Assembly (NCBI RefSeq): GCF_900324485.2
Contig: NC_046638.1
Span: 2,139,173 to 2,203,172 of the forward strand
DNA from: Mastacembelus armatus
Lineage: Eukaryota > Chordata > Actinopteri > Synbranchiformes > Mastacembelidae
Direction of reading: 5' to 3'
Length of the DNA stretch: 64,000 nucleotides
How positions within the stretch are numbered: position 1 is the first letter of the stretch; every line of letters begins with the position of its first letter. Below the pieces are notes generated by a model. That model had not been told where the DNA came from. It searched no databases and saw only the letters and a program-made list of their open reading frames with translations. The translations under genes were made by a program, and so were the position numbers. Shown one piece after another: positions 1-17,394 of the stretch.

Positions 1-389
1 ACCTGTCCAGTAGGTTCATTTGATCCGTTTTAATCATCAGAGGGTTTAAAACAGGCAGAGTCTGAGCTGATGTCACCAGGAGCCCACATCGAAAGATTAA
101 AACATGTTCTATGAAGTGAAAGAGCACAGTGTGGGGGACGATGTGCTCGTCTGTGTCTGATAGTCTTGTAAAACACTCTTTGATTATCCTGAGTGCGGCC
201 TCTGATGAACACAGGCATCATCGGTTCCGCCTCCTGAACACAAACATCTTTCGTATCAAAACTAAAGCTGCAGGAAGCTTCACTGCTGCCTCAGCACCTT
301 GGTTACATTTATTATTTTTTCTCTCTTCCCTGCCTTAGAGGAGGTTTTGTGGTCGTTCAGGAGACGTTAGCTGTTCTTACTGAGGTTGC

Positions 390-525
390 ACTGGTCCTTT
401 GAGTGGTTATGTGGGTCCTTGGGCAGCTCCCAGTGGCCCTTGAGTCTGTTCCAGTAATCCTTGAGAAACTACAGGGTCATTCCAGGGGTCCTTCTGCTGC
501 ATGCTGTATTTTCAGTGATCCTTGA
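390..525. repeat. Degenerate TCCTTGAG-word repeat
   Basis: The words GGTCCTTTGAG, GGTCCTTGGG, GCCCTTGAG, ATCCTTGAG, GGTCCTTC and ATCCTTGAAG recur with spacings of roughly 25-50 bases. This looks like an old, heavily mutated tandem array rather than coding DNA. Spacing is irregular, so the unit cannot be defined by eye. Confidence 0.35.
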
Positions 526-1619
526 AGAGGTTTTGTATCCTCGAGGACTCAGTTTAGAAAGTTCTGGTACGTGGCAGCAGAAAACCTGCTGCAAAGACTG
601 AGTGTTTAAAGTTGAGGTCAGAAATATTTTGCAGGCTGGTGAGATACAAGTGCGCTCGTGTTTCAGGTGCTTACACAGCACAAATGTGTTGATCCAAAGA
701 AGGAATATCATGATCTTTGCTCCTCGTTTCTTTTCCCTGCTCCTTCTGCTCACTGCCACAGGCAGGAAGGCCAGGGTGGAGGGATGTGATGGAGGAGGAG
801 GAGGATGCTGAAACATCTGTTGGATCCTGAAGCAAACTCAAGGACATGGGCAGTGGGAAAATGACAGTGATAAAACGCTTGAAAATGCAAATGAGGAAAA
901 AGACCAGATTTCATATTTTTAGTATCAGAAAATGTGGAGGATGTCTGTGGCTCAGTGGCCACATCCTACACAGAACTGGGATGAACAACCTGGTGTTTTG
1001 TTTTTCATTCAAACCATTGAAACATGAAAAATGTTTTTTTTTAAAGACTCATAACTAGAATATATGGAGTTAAATATTATTTTTATTGTCACTGTCCGTA
1101 GTTTTTTCTTTTTTTCCTGCCAAATCCTCAAAAATTTAAAGGAGCTTAAACACTATAATTAATGAATGTGTGTGTGTATATAGAGTCTGTGTGTTTGAAG
1201 GGTGTAATATTGTGGTTATAGTACAATAGTTACAGTTATGATGCAGTTTAACAGGTTAGAGGTCTGCACTAATAATTAAAAACACCGGACTGGAAACAGG
1301 TGAGGTCATGTTGATTGCATAATCTCACTTGACCTCATGTTTCCTGAGAGGCAGGCTGATGTTCACTGTGGATAGAAATTAATCACAAAACTCCTCCATT
1401 CGGACACAGAGGGGAGATTAGCAGCATCCTGCTGGAGGGATCAGTTCCCTTCAGGGACTGTGTGGCCTCCGTCACTATCAGGCATATTTTTAGACTCCAG
1501 CTGGAGGAGATCCTTGGGTTTTGTTTTGTTTGTTTTTAAGGAACTGCAAGAAACCCGAAGCTTCACTTTGATTATAATTAATGTATGTGGAGCGCTGCAG
1601 TGACTAACTGGAATAATTA

Positions 1620-1860
1620 GCAACCACCTGATAACGATGTGACAACAAATCCAAAAATTGGTACCAACCACAGGGCAACTCCCTCGTTGTCAACGTCATG
1701 GCAACCTCCCATCAATATACTGACACCATAGCAACCACTAAAGTACCCTAGCCAAATATCAACACCTGGCAACCTCTTAAAAACCATCGCAGCCAGGTAT
1801 TAATGTCTTAGCAACCACCTTAGCCACTTATCATTATTATAGCAACTACTCAGCCATGTT
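1620..1860. repeat. Degenerate GCAACCACC-word repeat
   Basis: Repeated GCAACCACC, GCAACCTCC, GCAACCACTA, GCAACCTCTT and GCAACTACTC words occur at spacings of about 30-40 bases, separated by AT-rich linkers. It is an ancient minisatellite-like array with no open frame of interest. Confidence 0.4.
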
Positions 1861-3237
1861 TTCACACCAGTTTGACCCCCAGTCCTTCACACTACACCAC
1901 AGAAAATGTCCCATCAACAGGTTTTAGTCTCCAAATCTCTCGGGGCTTTTACTCTGAACCTCACCTCTTTAGTCAGTCAGACACTTTGGTTAAAAGGTCT
2001 TTTTTTTATTTTATTTTGAAGTCTATTGGTCACAGAGTTTCCAGAGATGCCAGGCTCAGTTCTGTGGAAATGTGAAATCAATAGTTACATCTGGTTTAGC
2101 AAAGGTTTAATCTCATTTACATGAGATTTAGCTGAACTAGAACTGATGTGTGATACAAGAATCTGTAGGCAGGTGTTACTGGGTGCCACTATTTACCCCT
2201 GATACCCCATCAGATCAATCTGCCCCTGCTAACACTTCCATTATAGACTAAAGTTAACTATTTCCTCTGTTTTGTCTATTTGCAACCAAATGTGGGGCAG
2301 CTCAGTCAATGAAATGGTTGATCAGTTAATAGGTTATAACATGTTAATGGTTTTAATGGATTATTTGCATGGTGTAAGGGGTTTTAAAGGGGAAAAAATG
2401 AACCAAATAGGATTACAACCATTTTTCACCATAAGTGAAAAATCCTTTTTTAGACTCATCTCTGAAATTTAAAACTCTGCATGACTTGTTTTTAATCCAA
2501 TAGATGCTGAGACTTTTCCCTGTTCTCTCTCACTTCAAGTTACTCTAAATAAAGTTGGGGATAGATATTTTTTGCAGCGGTGCACCCCCCACCCTCACCC
2601 TCACACTCCCACCCTCACACACACACACACAGACGGAAGGACAACCTGTGTCCTGCTGCAGCTCAAGGACTGAAGGACACCGTAAAGCGCAGCAGATAAG
2701 CGGCTTTAATCGGCTAATTTGGCCCCGGTGGCCCGTAGCAGGCTGCAGGTAAACACACCGGAGATGACACCACCCGCAGCCCGACACATTTATCGATGTG
2801 TGGCCGCAGAAACGCTCCGGGTGAGCTTTTAGACGAGGAGACATGTCTTTCCTCCACAGGTTTCTAATTTTTTCTTCTTTCTAATTCTAATCTGAGGCTT
2901 TGGATGAACCTTTGACACAAAATGCCCATAGACAAGAAGACAGACGGGATTTTACTAGCATTCATATAATATTTCTTAAATATGAAATATAAGATGTACT
3001 TTAGTTTGTGAAAGAGACCAAGTCCTGGTTTGGTTAACGCTGTTTTCGTTCTGTTTTACGCGGAGATTTTGCGTAAAGTGCGCACCGAAGCCACATAGTA
3101 AAGTCTGGTAGAGTCTGTGTCTGACTCCATGAAGACACGACAGATCTGGAACCAGAGTCCTGCCCGGCCTTCATGAGAGCCCGCTGGCCGCGCTGCTGTG
3201 GCTCGGACCGGGACGGAGCCGAGGAGCCGCGGCGGAG

Positions 3238-6200
3238 ATGGCGGCCAACCTGACCGAGGCGGCGGAGGCGGGGTCGACGGGACATAACCTGCCGGCCCTG
3301 GTGTTCGGGGTGCTGCTGATTGTGGTGATCATCTGCGGGAACCTGCTGGTGTGTCTGAGCGTGTTCACGGAGAAGGCGCTGAAAACCACCACCAACTACT
3401 TCATCGTCAGCCTGGCAGTGGCGGACCTGATGCTCGCGGTGCTCGTGCTGCCGCTGTTCGTCTACTCAGAGGTGAGTCCAACCGGAACCCGGTCTGACAC
3501 TTTTTACTTTAAGGTCTAGCTGCACCCAGAGGTCCAGGTGGGTCACAGTAAAGACTTTAATCTAAATTAGGTTGGTGAATACAGATGCATTAAATGTGAC
3601 AGTGCAGGCAAAAAGTCCAAATCCCGTTTAATTAAAACACCTTTATTGGAAAAGTCCTTAATTAACAAGATCTACTTAAAGGCACATTGTCTTTATTTCC
3701 ACATTCCATTAATGCTGATTTAAGTGTAAATATATTGACTTTATTATTACACAGAAACTAAAACCCATTAAAACACCTTCACCTCCAGAGCCATTATGAT
3801 CAAGTGGATTATAAAGGCTACGACAATGACTAATTTGCCAACTCATTTTTTTGTTTCTTCTCCCAAATCTGCAGCAGCATCAGTTCAACACATTGACACA
3901 TGGATTAAGAAGTTTGGAAATGGTTATCTGCAGGATTTAAAGGGTTATTAAGGGTTGAAAACCTCTTAAGATTAACCAACAAGCATGAAATTTGTCAGTA
4001 TATGTCATTTTAATTGGAAAATCATTTCCTTTGTTGAGGTGACCTACAGATTAAGGCATTGAGGTCATTTGGTCAGGGGGTTTTTCCATCATCTTACAGA
4101 AACATAATTAAAAACCCTTTAATTTAACTGATGTCATTACAAATGTTCTAACTACACCTTAGATGTTATGTGTAAATGAATGGGAAGAACTTGAGGGATG
4201 CGGTTGTGCAGTGTTCCTAAAATATTTTTCTGTCGCAGGGAGAAACATCTGGTAAAAACTAACACCATTTATTTCTTTTCACACTCCAGGTGTTTATTGT
4301 TACACAGCATAAGAGGAAACACTGAGCGGTGCAAGAAATGAAGAACAGCAGAACTTTTATTACACATATGATGAATAAAAACACGTTGCCATTTATTTCC
4401 ATGAAGTCAAAAAAAAGCTGGTTAAAAAATATTGTACTTTTTACTCTTTTACAACTTTTTAATTTACAAATTAAGATTTTACAACCAAAACATTGTAAAT
4501 TATTGGTGCCTGCTAGGAATAAAACTACACATGGAAATATGAGCAGTTGTGTCAATATGTTTCATTTGTGTATATGTTTATTAGTATTGTGTTTGATTTA
4601 TGCATCATATATGTGTATTTACAGTTTTAGTGCATGACAGTTTTTAAGATTATTATTATTTAGTACATACAGTTTTAAATTGAGGGAACTGTCCCTTTAA
4701 CTGACTTCTCTGAACTCCAGGTGACCTCCCACTGAGGCCCCGCCCCCTCCGGTGATGTCACAGGCTAGTCTGGCAGCAGCAGTCTGAAAAAAACAAATCT
4801 CACATTTATTTTCATTGGCTCTGATTTAATTTTATCTGTGTATCAAAGTTGAGTCTTTTACACGTTTTATTTCCCTCATTTCCGTTTTTTTTTTTTTTTT
4901 TTATCTTTAACTTAGTGGATGCAAAACAGTTTTTCCCAACAATCACTACTGACTGATGAACACTTGTCCTGGGACAATAAGTCTTTGTTGTTTTGTTTGT
5001 TTATCAGAGCTCAGAGAACAACAGTCTGTACATTCTTGCTGAGGTTGACCTTCTTCCAGGGGCCTCCGGTCAGACGAGGGGCCCCACACACAGCCACAGT
5101 CAGTCCTCACCACGATCACTACTTTTATAATTCTTTGGAGCTACGGGTCTAATCTGGGTGGTGGTCTGTAAAGTGATCATATTTTTCTGAATGTAAACTC
5201 ATCTGAAAAGTAACTGCAGATGTTAAATGAATGTAGTGGAGTAGAAAAGTACTGCATTTTCCTCTGAAATATGATGTAGAGGTGTGAAGTATCATAAAAT
5301 GAAAGTACTGAAGTTCCTCTAAATTATACTTCAATGCAGTTCTTGGTTAAATGCACTTAATTTCCACCTCTGCTCTCTGTGTGTGTGTGTGTGTGTGTGT
5401 GTGTTGTTAATGTTGTCGTACTGAGTGTGTCTCCGTGTGTTTCAGTACCAGGACGGCATTTGGACTCTCAGCACCACAATCTGTGATGGTCTGATGACCA
5501 TGGACGTGATGTTGTGCACCGCCTCCATCTTCAACCTCTGCGCCATCAGCATCGACAGGTCAGTGCTCACCTGTGCAGGTGCACGTCACAGGTTAGACTA
5601 CACTGTGGGAAACATCAGTCTGTGGGAGAACATGATTTTAATGTTGATATGAACATTAGTCTCTAATTAGTAGAACAGTTAACATTTTAACATGTTAATA
5701 CGTGAAACAAACAACTTTCTCCTCCGCCCTTAAAGGAGTATTCCACCCATTTTATATGTCAAAGTCTCTTTTGTCTCTTGGGGGGCACCACTAAATATGT
5801 GAAATTATTTGTACCAAGCTTTTTGAGCTGCTCAAAAAGACAAAAGTATCACAGTTCATCCATGCAACAACAGTTATTCCCTTCAAAATCACAAAATCAC
5901 TTTAACGTCATGGTGGAACCAGAGGGAAAACCAAGGATCACAAAGTCAGTTGGATTCATCTTCTGGGGTTCATGAAAAACTGCAACAGCAGTCTAATTTG
6001 TAAGAGTTTAGATATTTTGGTCTGGATCAACATGTTGAACCAGCAGATTGACAGCATCCTCCCAAGAACTGTTTATGTCTGTAGCTGCAGCCAGAACAAT
6101 GTAGATGATTCAGCTGCAGCTCTGCAACCCTGAGAAAGTGATGTAATGATGATTAAGAGCAGCAGGTGAAGATGTCAGCTGTAACTCACAGATATAACCA

Positions 6201-8755
6201 GAGTTTTAATCAGCATCAGGTCAGGGTCATCAAGGAACAACCAATAAAACCAGAACCCTGAGTGGTTTGTCGCAGACACAGAGGACATCCTGCTGAGAGT
6301 TTCAGGTCTCCACCTGAAGGTTGCCACAGTTCACTCTGATGTGGAAATATAACAATGACCTTTTGTCTGTTTTCTGTAAAAGCTCCAAAAGAAGAAGAAT
6401 CTGAAAACAGCACAATTTAAAGCCCAAATGAATAATGTGTCTGCAGTGATGAACTGCCAGCTTCGCTCTGTGCCCGTTAGTTTGACTGAATGAGATTATC
6501 TGAACCCTCGGCTGATGCTGAAGGATGAAAGTCTGAGCTGAAAACCCGAGCAGCTCTTTAGAACTGGTGTCCCAGCTCCAGAAAATATGATTACACCCGA
6601 GACTGATGGAGGCAGTGAAGCTAACGTGGACTGATGGTGATGATCTCAAGCAGCCGGCAGCAGTTAGAAGTTTAACTGGATGAGTCTGAATAATTCAGCA
6701 AACTGGGGAGGACACAGATCCTGGAGGTCTGCAGAGTGCACCTGGTGCTGCTGTCCACAGAAATCTTCTCGGTCTCGCTGCAGGTTTGATGGTTTTATGA
6801 ATAAACTGACTGATAGCCTGCTGTCATTACAGAAAAGGACCAGGGGCCTGGGGGGCTGCGGAGTCCCTGAGCCACAGGCTCTGAATGAATTGACTGCTAT
6901 TAAAAACTTTGGCCGGAACAAACATGTCATTCAAAAGTACTTGTCCTCATGTTTTTGCTCCCGATCCGGATCCTGATCTCAGTACAAAATCTTTTTTTTT
7001 TTTTTAACAAAAATGCCAAAAATCACCTGCTTGTCAAAAGTGAGAGGTTTGTTAGTTTTAGTTAGTTTAGTTAGTTAGTTAGTTAGTTTTAACTTCTTCA
7101 TCTGTTGCAGGTTCATCGCTGTGTTGATTCCTCTCAACTACAACAGGAAGCATGTGGACTTGCGTCAGACGATCCTGCTGTCAGCCACCTGGATCCTGGC
7201 CCTGGCTGTGGCCTCACCCATCATCTTTGGCATCAACAACATCTCGGGCCGTGACCCCAGTGAGTGCAAACTAGAGAATGACGACTACGTCCTCTACTCG
7301 TCCGTGTGCTCCTTCTTCATCCCCTGTCCCATCATGCTGCTGCTGTACTGCGGCATGTTTCGCGGCCTGCGGCACTGGGAGGAGGCACGTAAGGCCAAGT
7401 TGAGGAACAGCATCCAGGCCTGCCGCAAACTGCAGGAGGCCGCCGCATCACTGCCACCTCTGGCCTCTCTGCCGCCACCATTGCCGCCAATCATAGAGCG
7501 GGAAGTGACAGATACTCCGGATGAGTTATCCACCTTCCCATCCCCGGACGAACCCTTCAACTCGTCAGAGCATAAGGGCGGCCCCGTGCCGACAGTGACA
7601 TTTGCAGAGATAAAGTTCAACCCTGACCCTCGCAGGAGGAAGAGGGCGAAGATCAACAGCCGGGAGAGGAAGGCCATGAAGGTGCTCCCTGTTGTTGTGG
7701 GTGAGTTCACTGAATTCATAGATATGAAGCTGGTAAAGAAGGTGACCCTCCAAAATGTCAAAGTATCGCGTAAACTAACTTTAATGCAATTAGTGAATTT
7801 TAAATCGTAATCCTGTACAAAACTGTTACGCTAAGGTGAATCACATTAGTTTCTGGACCTGGATACCACGGGTACTGCGAGAGTTTTGACTTCTTAAGAG
7901 TATTTCTTTTCACCAGGATCATGGGAATTAGAAGATCCCTATTTTTCATGAAGATTCAGTAAAAGTTATGCATCTGTCCACCATTTATATAGACATATAG
8001 ACATTTATATGTATAATGGTGAGTTGAGGTCCCTGAATGCCTCATCATCACATCTGATGGACACATCGTTTAGAAAAGGTTGGCCTAATAATAGCTGCCA
8101 ATGTTGGTTCTAATGCGTAGAAGTGCGTCCCTTTAGCACACAGCGGCTAATCTCACAGCTCCTTAATCTGAAATCCAATTATTGTTTAAGTCTCAGTCTG
8201 ACACGATTCTCAGTTTGCAGGTAATTCTCACAAGTCACTGCATCATTAGCTCACTGGACAGTTCAGGAAGTTGCCTGAAAGTAGGGCTGAAAGGTGAGGA
8301 AAAGATCTAAATGCAGTGTGATACTCTACCAACTCTAAATTGGTAGGCTGCTACAGTCAAAGGTGAATCTGTGGATACTAAAGTAAACAGGTAGTCAGAC
8401 AGGTCAGTGTAGGTCGGGTCCATTGGTAGGTTTGTACACTGGGTAGATGAAAACATCTGTCTCTGGGGTAGAAAAGGGGGCTCTACCTTGGTGTTTCTGC
8501 CCTACAAGCTCCGGACTGGTCTCTCCTTCTCCTACAGGTGCCTTCCTGTTCTGTTGGACCCCCTTCTTTGTCCTCCACACAATGCGAGCTCGCTGTCGGG
8601 GCTGCCATGTCCCGCCGGCCCTGATGAGCGTGGTGACGTGGCTCGGCTACGTCAACAGTGCCCTGAACCCTGTGATATACACTGTCTTCAACACTGAATT
8701 CAGGAACTTCTTCAAAAAGTTTCTGCCCCGCTGCTGGTCCTACAGCGCCCGATGA
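3238..8755 (+). CDS. drd4: Dopamine D4-type receptor
   Basis: Class A G protein-coupled receptor for dopamine, Gi/o-coupled in known D4 receptors, acting at the plasma membrane. Coding exons are 3238-3471, 5446-5558, 7111-7700 and 8538-8755, all joined in phase with GT-AG sites; the product is 384 residues. Visible marks: an early glycosylation site (NLT), TM1 with GN, TM2 LAVADL, the TM3 aspartate D98 that binds the amine, DRF at 115-117 (DRF instead of DRY, as I recall for D4), FCWTPFF in TM6, NPVIY in TM7, and a very short tail with a terminal Cys, typical of D2-class receptors. The third intracellular loop is long, with a proline-rich tract (SLPPPLPPI) where mammalian D4 has its variable repeats. 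The start is the only ATG in frame before TM1, in a GC-rich context. Tail-to-tail with deaf1. Which fish drd4 paralogue this is cannot be settled here. Confidence 0.95.
4873..4905. repeat. Poly-T tract in drd4 intron 1
   Basis: A run of about 18 T within a T-rich stretch. It may be the tail of an inserted retroelement on the minus strand, but no body is recognisable beside it. Confidence 0.5.
5379..5405. repeat. (TG)n microsatellite before drd4 exon 2
   Basis: About 13 TG dinucleotides ending roughly 40 bases upstream of the exon 2 acceptor at 5446. It lies in the zone where the branch point and polypyrimidine tract are expected. Confidence 0.85.
7050..7090. repeat. GTTA tetranucleotide repeat before drd4 exon 3
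   Basis: Imperfect tandem GTTA/GTTTTA units lie within 60 bases of the exon 3 acceptor (exon starts at 7111). Confidence 0.6.
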
Positions 8756-9005
8756 GGATGCTGCTGCTGCTGCTGCTGCATTTTTAATTGCACAGCAGCC
8801 AGGAGAGATGCTACTGACAGCTCATTTAGTCTGCAGCCTGTGTGTGTTGCCACTGTTTTTGGTAATAATGATGACGGCAAAGTCTGTTTGAGCTTCATAT
8901 CTCCCCTCGAACAAGCTTCAGTCTGAAAAACAGTTGATTTGCAACACGTCTTCACACGAGTGGCAAGAACTGATTTTTTTTTAATTATTAAAATTCATAA
9001 ATAAA
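8756..9005 (+). other. drd4: drd4 3' UTR and poly(A) signal
   Basis: The stop codon at 8753-8755 is followed almost at once by a CTG trinucleotide run (about 8760-8779). An AATAAA signal lies at 9000-9005, giving a plausible 3' UTR of about 270 bases. Confidence 0.6.
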
Positions 9006-9009
9006 CATT

Positions 9010-10430
9010 TTCACCTAAAATGTATCTGTGTTTGTGGAGCAGTGATTTCACAGATCAGGAGTCATATTCTTCTGTCTTACCACCAGAGGTCCTCATGAAA
9101 AGCACTACAATTTCCTAATAAGAGTGACAGCAAGAGTCCATAAGCCAGTTATTTAGATAACATGATGAAGAGTGTCATGCAGCAATGCACCTAGTGATGT
9201 TTCAGACTGCAAACTACAGTATGTGATCGCACAGGCACATGAAGGCCTTTGAATGAGACTTTGCCTTAAAACAGTAGTTTAATTGGATTTTGCTGATGAA
9301 AGATGTCACTCATTTCATCCTCTGTGGAGACTCTGTGGTATTTGTACAAGTTCTATTTACACTTCTGCATGAGTCAAGGTGCAAATAATGCTGTGAATGT
9401 TATAACCCACATGTGACCTCAACGACTCCCAAGGTGTTAAAAACGCCACAGTTGTGAAAATGCCTTGGATTCTCATCAGCCAGTTAGAACTGAAGAAACC
9501 CTTTTGGCTGGGAGCTTCAGGAACCTCAAGCAGGTCCACAGACTTATGGCGATTCATGTTGTCATTGTTTTAAACCACATCAGAGCTGTTCAGGGTATTC
9601 CAGTCCAGAGTACCTGGGGTCCCTGCAGGAGCTGAACCTCAACAAAGTCACCAGAAGGTCACTGAAGTTTGATGTATCTGAGAGACAGACACGAAGCTTT
9701 AAAAGCTTTTCAGCAGATTTCATTAGAGTCAAAAGAGCTGAAAGCCTCAAGGACAGACTGACACCAACACCCACCCCCTGATGTCTCTTTCAGGGTCATT
9801 TTAAATCTCCTGGTCCTGCCCCTGCTGAGGTGGATGAAGCTGTTTGTGTTCAGTCATTAAAAGCAGCTCATTGCTCAGTGCTGGAGCTTAAAAATGAAAA
9901 CCACCAGCTTTCACATATTTTTTAATTTGATGTTTATAGTGCAGGTGGCCTGGCTGTAAATGCAGGAAATGTCTGGTCCCATGAAGGGCGACAGCAGCAG
10001 ACGTCTGAGCGCCGCTGGGACTGAGCCACAGCAGAATCAAATGTCATCATGTCAGAGGTAATTCATCAGGAGTCGCTCCGACAGATCACCTGCCTGCCCA
10101 CTGTTGAAAAATGAATAAGTAAACTCAGCTGTTAAACAGTTAAAGAGAAAAGCTGAATGTGAAAAACACCCAAATCTGTCTGATGGAAAAGGATCAATCC
10201 TCCTGCAGAAATCTGAGACATCTACATTTCATTAATACCAAAGTACTAACAAAGTATGTAACAGATACTCAACTAGTCTCTTGAGACGACAAACTGAATC
10301 TGAATTCAAATAAAATGACATCAAATTTTTTATCTTTCCTCCTATACATGAAGCTGCTGCTGCTTCTCAGTTTGAAACAAGTAAAAAGAAGGAAATTAAA
10401 CTAAAATCTGCTTATATTGTTTTTGTTCTG
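9010..10430. other. Intergenic drd4-deaf1, no gene seen
   Basis: Between the probable drd4 poly(A) site and the SINE fragment at 10439 I see no exon-like frame, RNA gene or clear repeat. The sequence is AT-rich and unremarkable. Confidence 0.5.
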
Positions 10431-10438
10431 ACATTTTG

Positions 10439-10580
10439 TCACCAACCTACATAACCTGCATGTGTCTGGACTGTGGGAGGAAAAAACACACAGGGAGAAC
10501 ACGGAAAGGCCCTGGGTTGAGCAGGATTTGAACCCAGAACTTGCTCTGCTGTGAGGCAACAGTGGAAACCACCGTGCCAT
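10439..10580 (-). mobile_element. Fish SINE fragment (tRNA-like head)
   Basis: Read on the minus strand it begins GGCACGGTGG, continues through TTGCCTCACAGCA and GGTTCAAATCC (a B-box-like word), then a TTCTCCC ... TTCCTCCCACAGTCCA stretch. This is the body of the same abundant fish element seen complete at 56415-56780. It is internally deleted and lacks the ATGGATGG tail. Confidence 0.65.
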
Positions 10581-10952
10581 TCTTGAACACACTTAACAGG
10601 TGAAAATGTGTGGGAACAGTGCAGCCATATAGTTGTCGATTTCAAATAATCAAAGAAATGGATGTTTGCTTTTTTAATAAATAAAAAAATAGTTGTATAT
10701 TATTTTTATGATTTTCATTTCAGAAGGTAATACCTGAAAGGGACAAATAACTTTATTTTTGCTTTTTTATTTAATTAGTGTTAAACCATGTAAGGAAGAA
10801 CTAGCATTTAAAAAAATAAATAAAAATGAAAAATATAGGAAAGATGCAAAAATCTACAGACCCTAAACCTTTTTAGAATCTGACTTTAACAGACGTGGAA
10901 CTTCAGAATATGCTGCTATTATTGAATTAATGTTGTGATCATTACTGATGGT

Positions 10953-10958
10953 TTTATT
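10953..10958 (-). other. deaf1: deaf1 poly(A) signal (candidate)
   Basis: TTTATT on the plus strand gives AATAAA on the minus strand, about 300 bases past the deaf1 stop at 11259-11261. This gives a plausible 3' UTR; other AT-rich matches nearby (10752) are possible. Confidence 0.35.
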
Positions 10959-11258
10959 TTTCCATGTCATGTGCTGTGTGACAAGTTTTCAGATGCTTTA
11001 GGATCAGAGCTGAAGTGTGTTGAGCTGCAGTTCCTCTACCATCCACTAGATGCTGCTGTGAAAAAGCTCTGACTCTATTGAAATGAATGGGAAATCTTCT
11101 CTGTCAGAAATGTCTCTTAGAAGACCAGAGAGCTTCTTGTAATGCTGCTCCCACACTGAACATCCCAACAGTTGATGCAAGGAGTGTTTAAGTCTTTGAG
11201 AACAGCTCCTCTTTTCCTGCAGCTGATTCTGGTGGTGACCTTTGGCCCTGTTACACCT

Positions 11259-17067
<5,809 letters not shown>

Positions 17068-17350
17068 TTCTCTGCTGAACGACAAGAGCCGAATGTGACC
17101 GAGTAGCAGCGGGGCAGAGCCGGATCCGAGCGCAGCCGAGCCTGGTACGAACCGGGTAATAATCAGAAATGCGGAGAACGTAAAGGTTAATCGATCGAAT
17201 TAATAACGTTTTGTCGGAACCGTTAAAGAACCGGGAAAGCTAATCCGACGGAGGAAGGCCGCCCAACTGTTTTTCTTCGTGAAGACTCAGGGAAGAGATG
17301 CACCGAAGACTGCCGAAAAATAACGAGCGCGACCCGAAGCGACACACTGC
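17068..17350 (-). promoter_or_regulatory. deaf1: deaf1 CpG-rich 5' region
   Basis: GC-rich, CpG-dense sequence immediately upstream of the deaf1 start drops sharply to AT-rich sequence at about 17390. It is likely 5' UTR and promoter. No TATA box is seen, as expected for a CpG-island gene. Confidence 0.5.
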
Positions 17351-17394
17351 GGCCAAGACACAAACATTCAGAAATAAGGACCAGAAAATCTGCG

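Larger units (their letters stand above)
1..3237. other. Upstream region of drd4, no gene recognised
   Basis: I see no convincing coding exon in this stretch; open frames are short, overlapping and of no recognisable family. It contains degenerate short repeats built on a TCCTTGAG word at about 390-525 and on a GCAACCAC/T word at about 1620-1850, plus a short CA run near 2610-2630. GC content rises strongly from about 3050 into the first drd4 exon, consistent with a CpG-rich promoter and 5' UTR, but I cannot place a transcription start. Confidence 0.5.

Noticed and set aside
7294-7761. 155-residue open frame antisense to drd4 exon 3
   Set aside because: It is a shadow of the GC-rich coding exon; no homology or start context.
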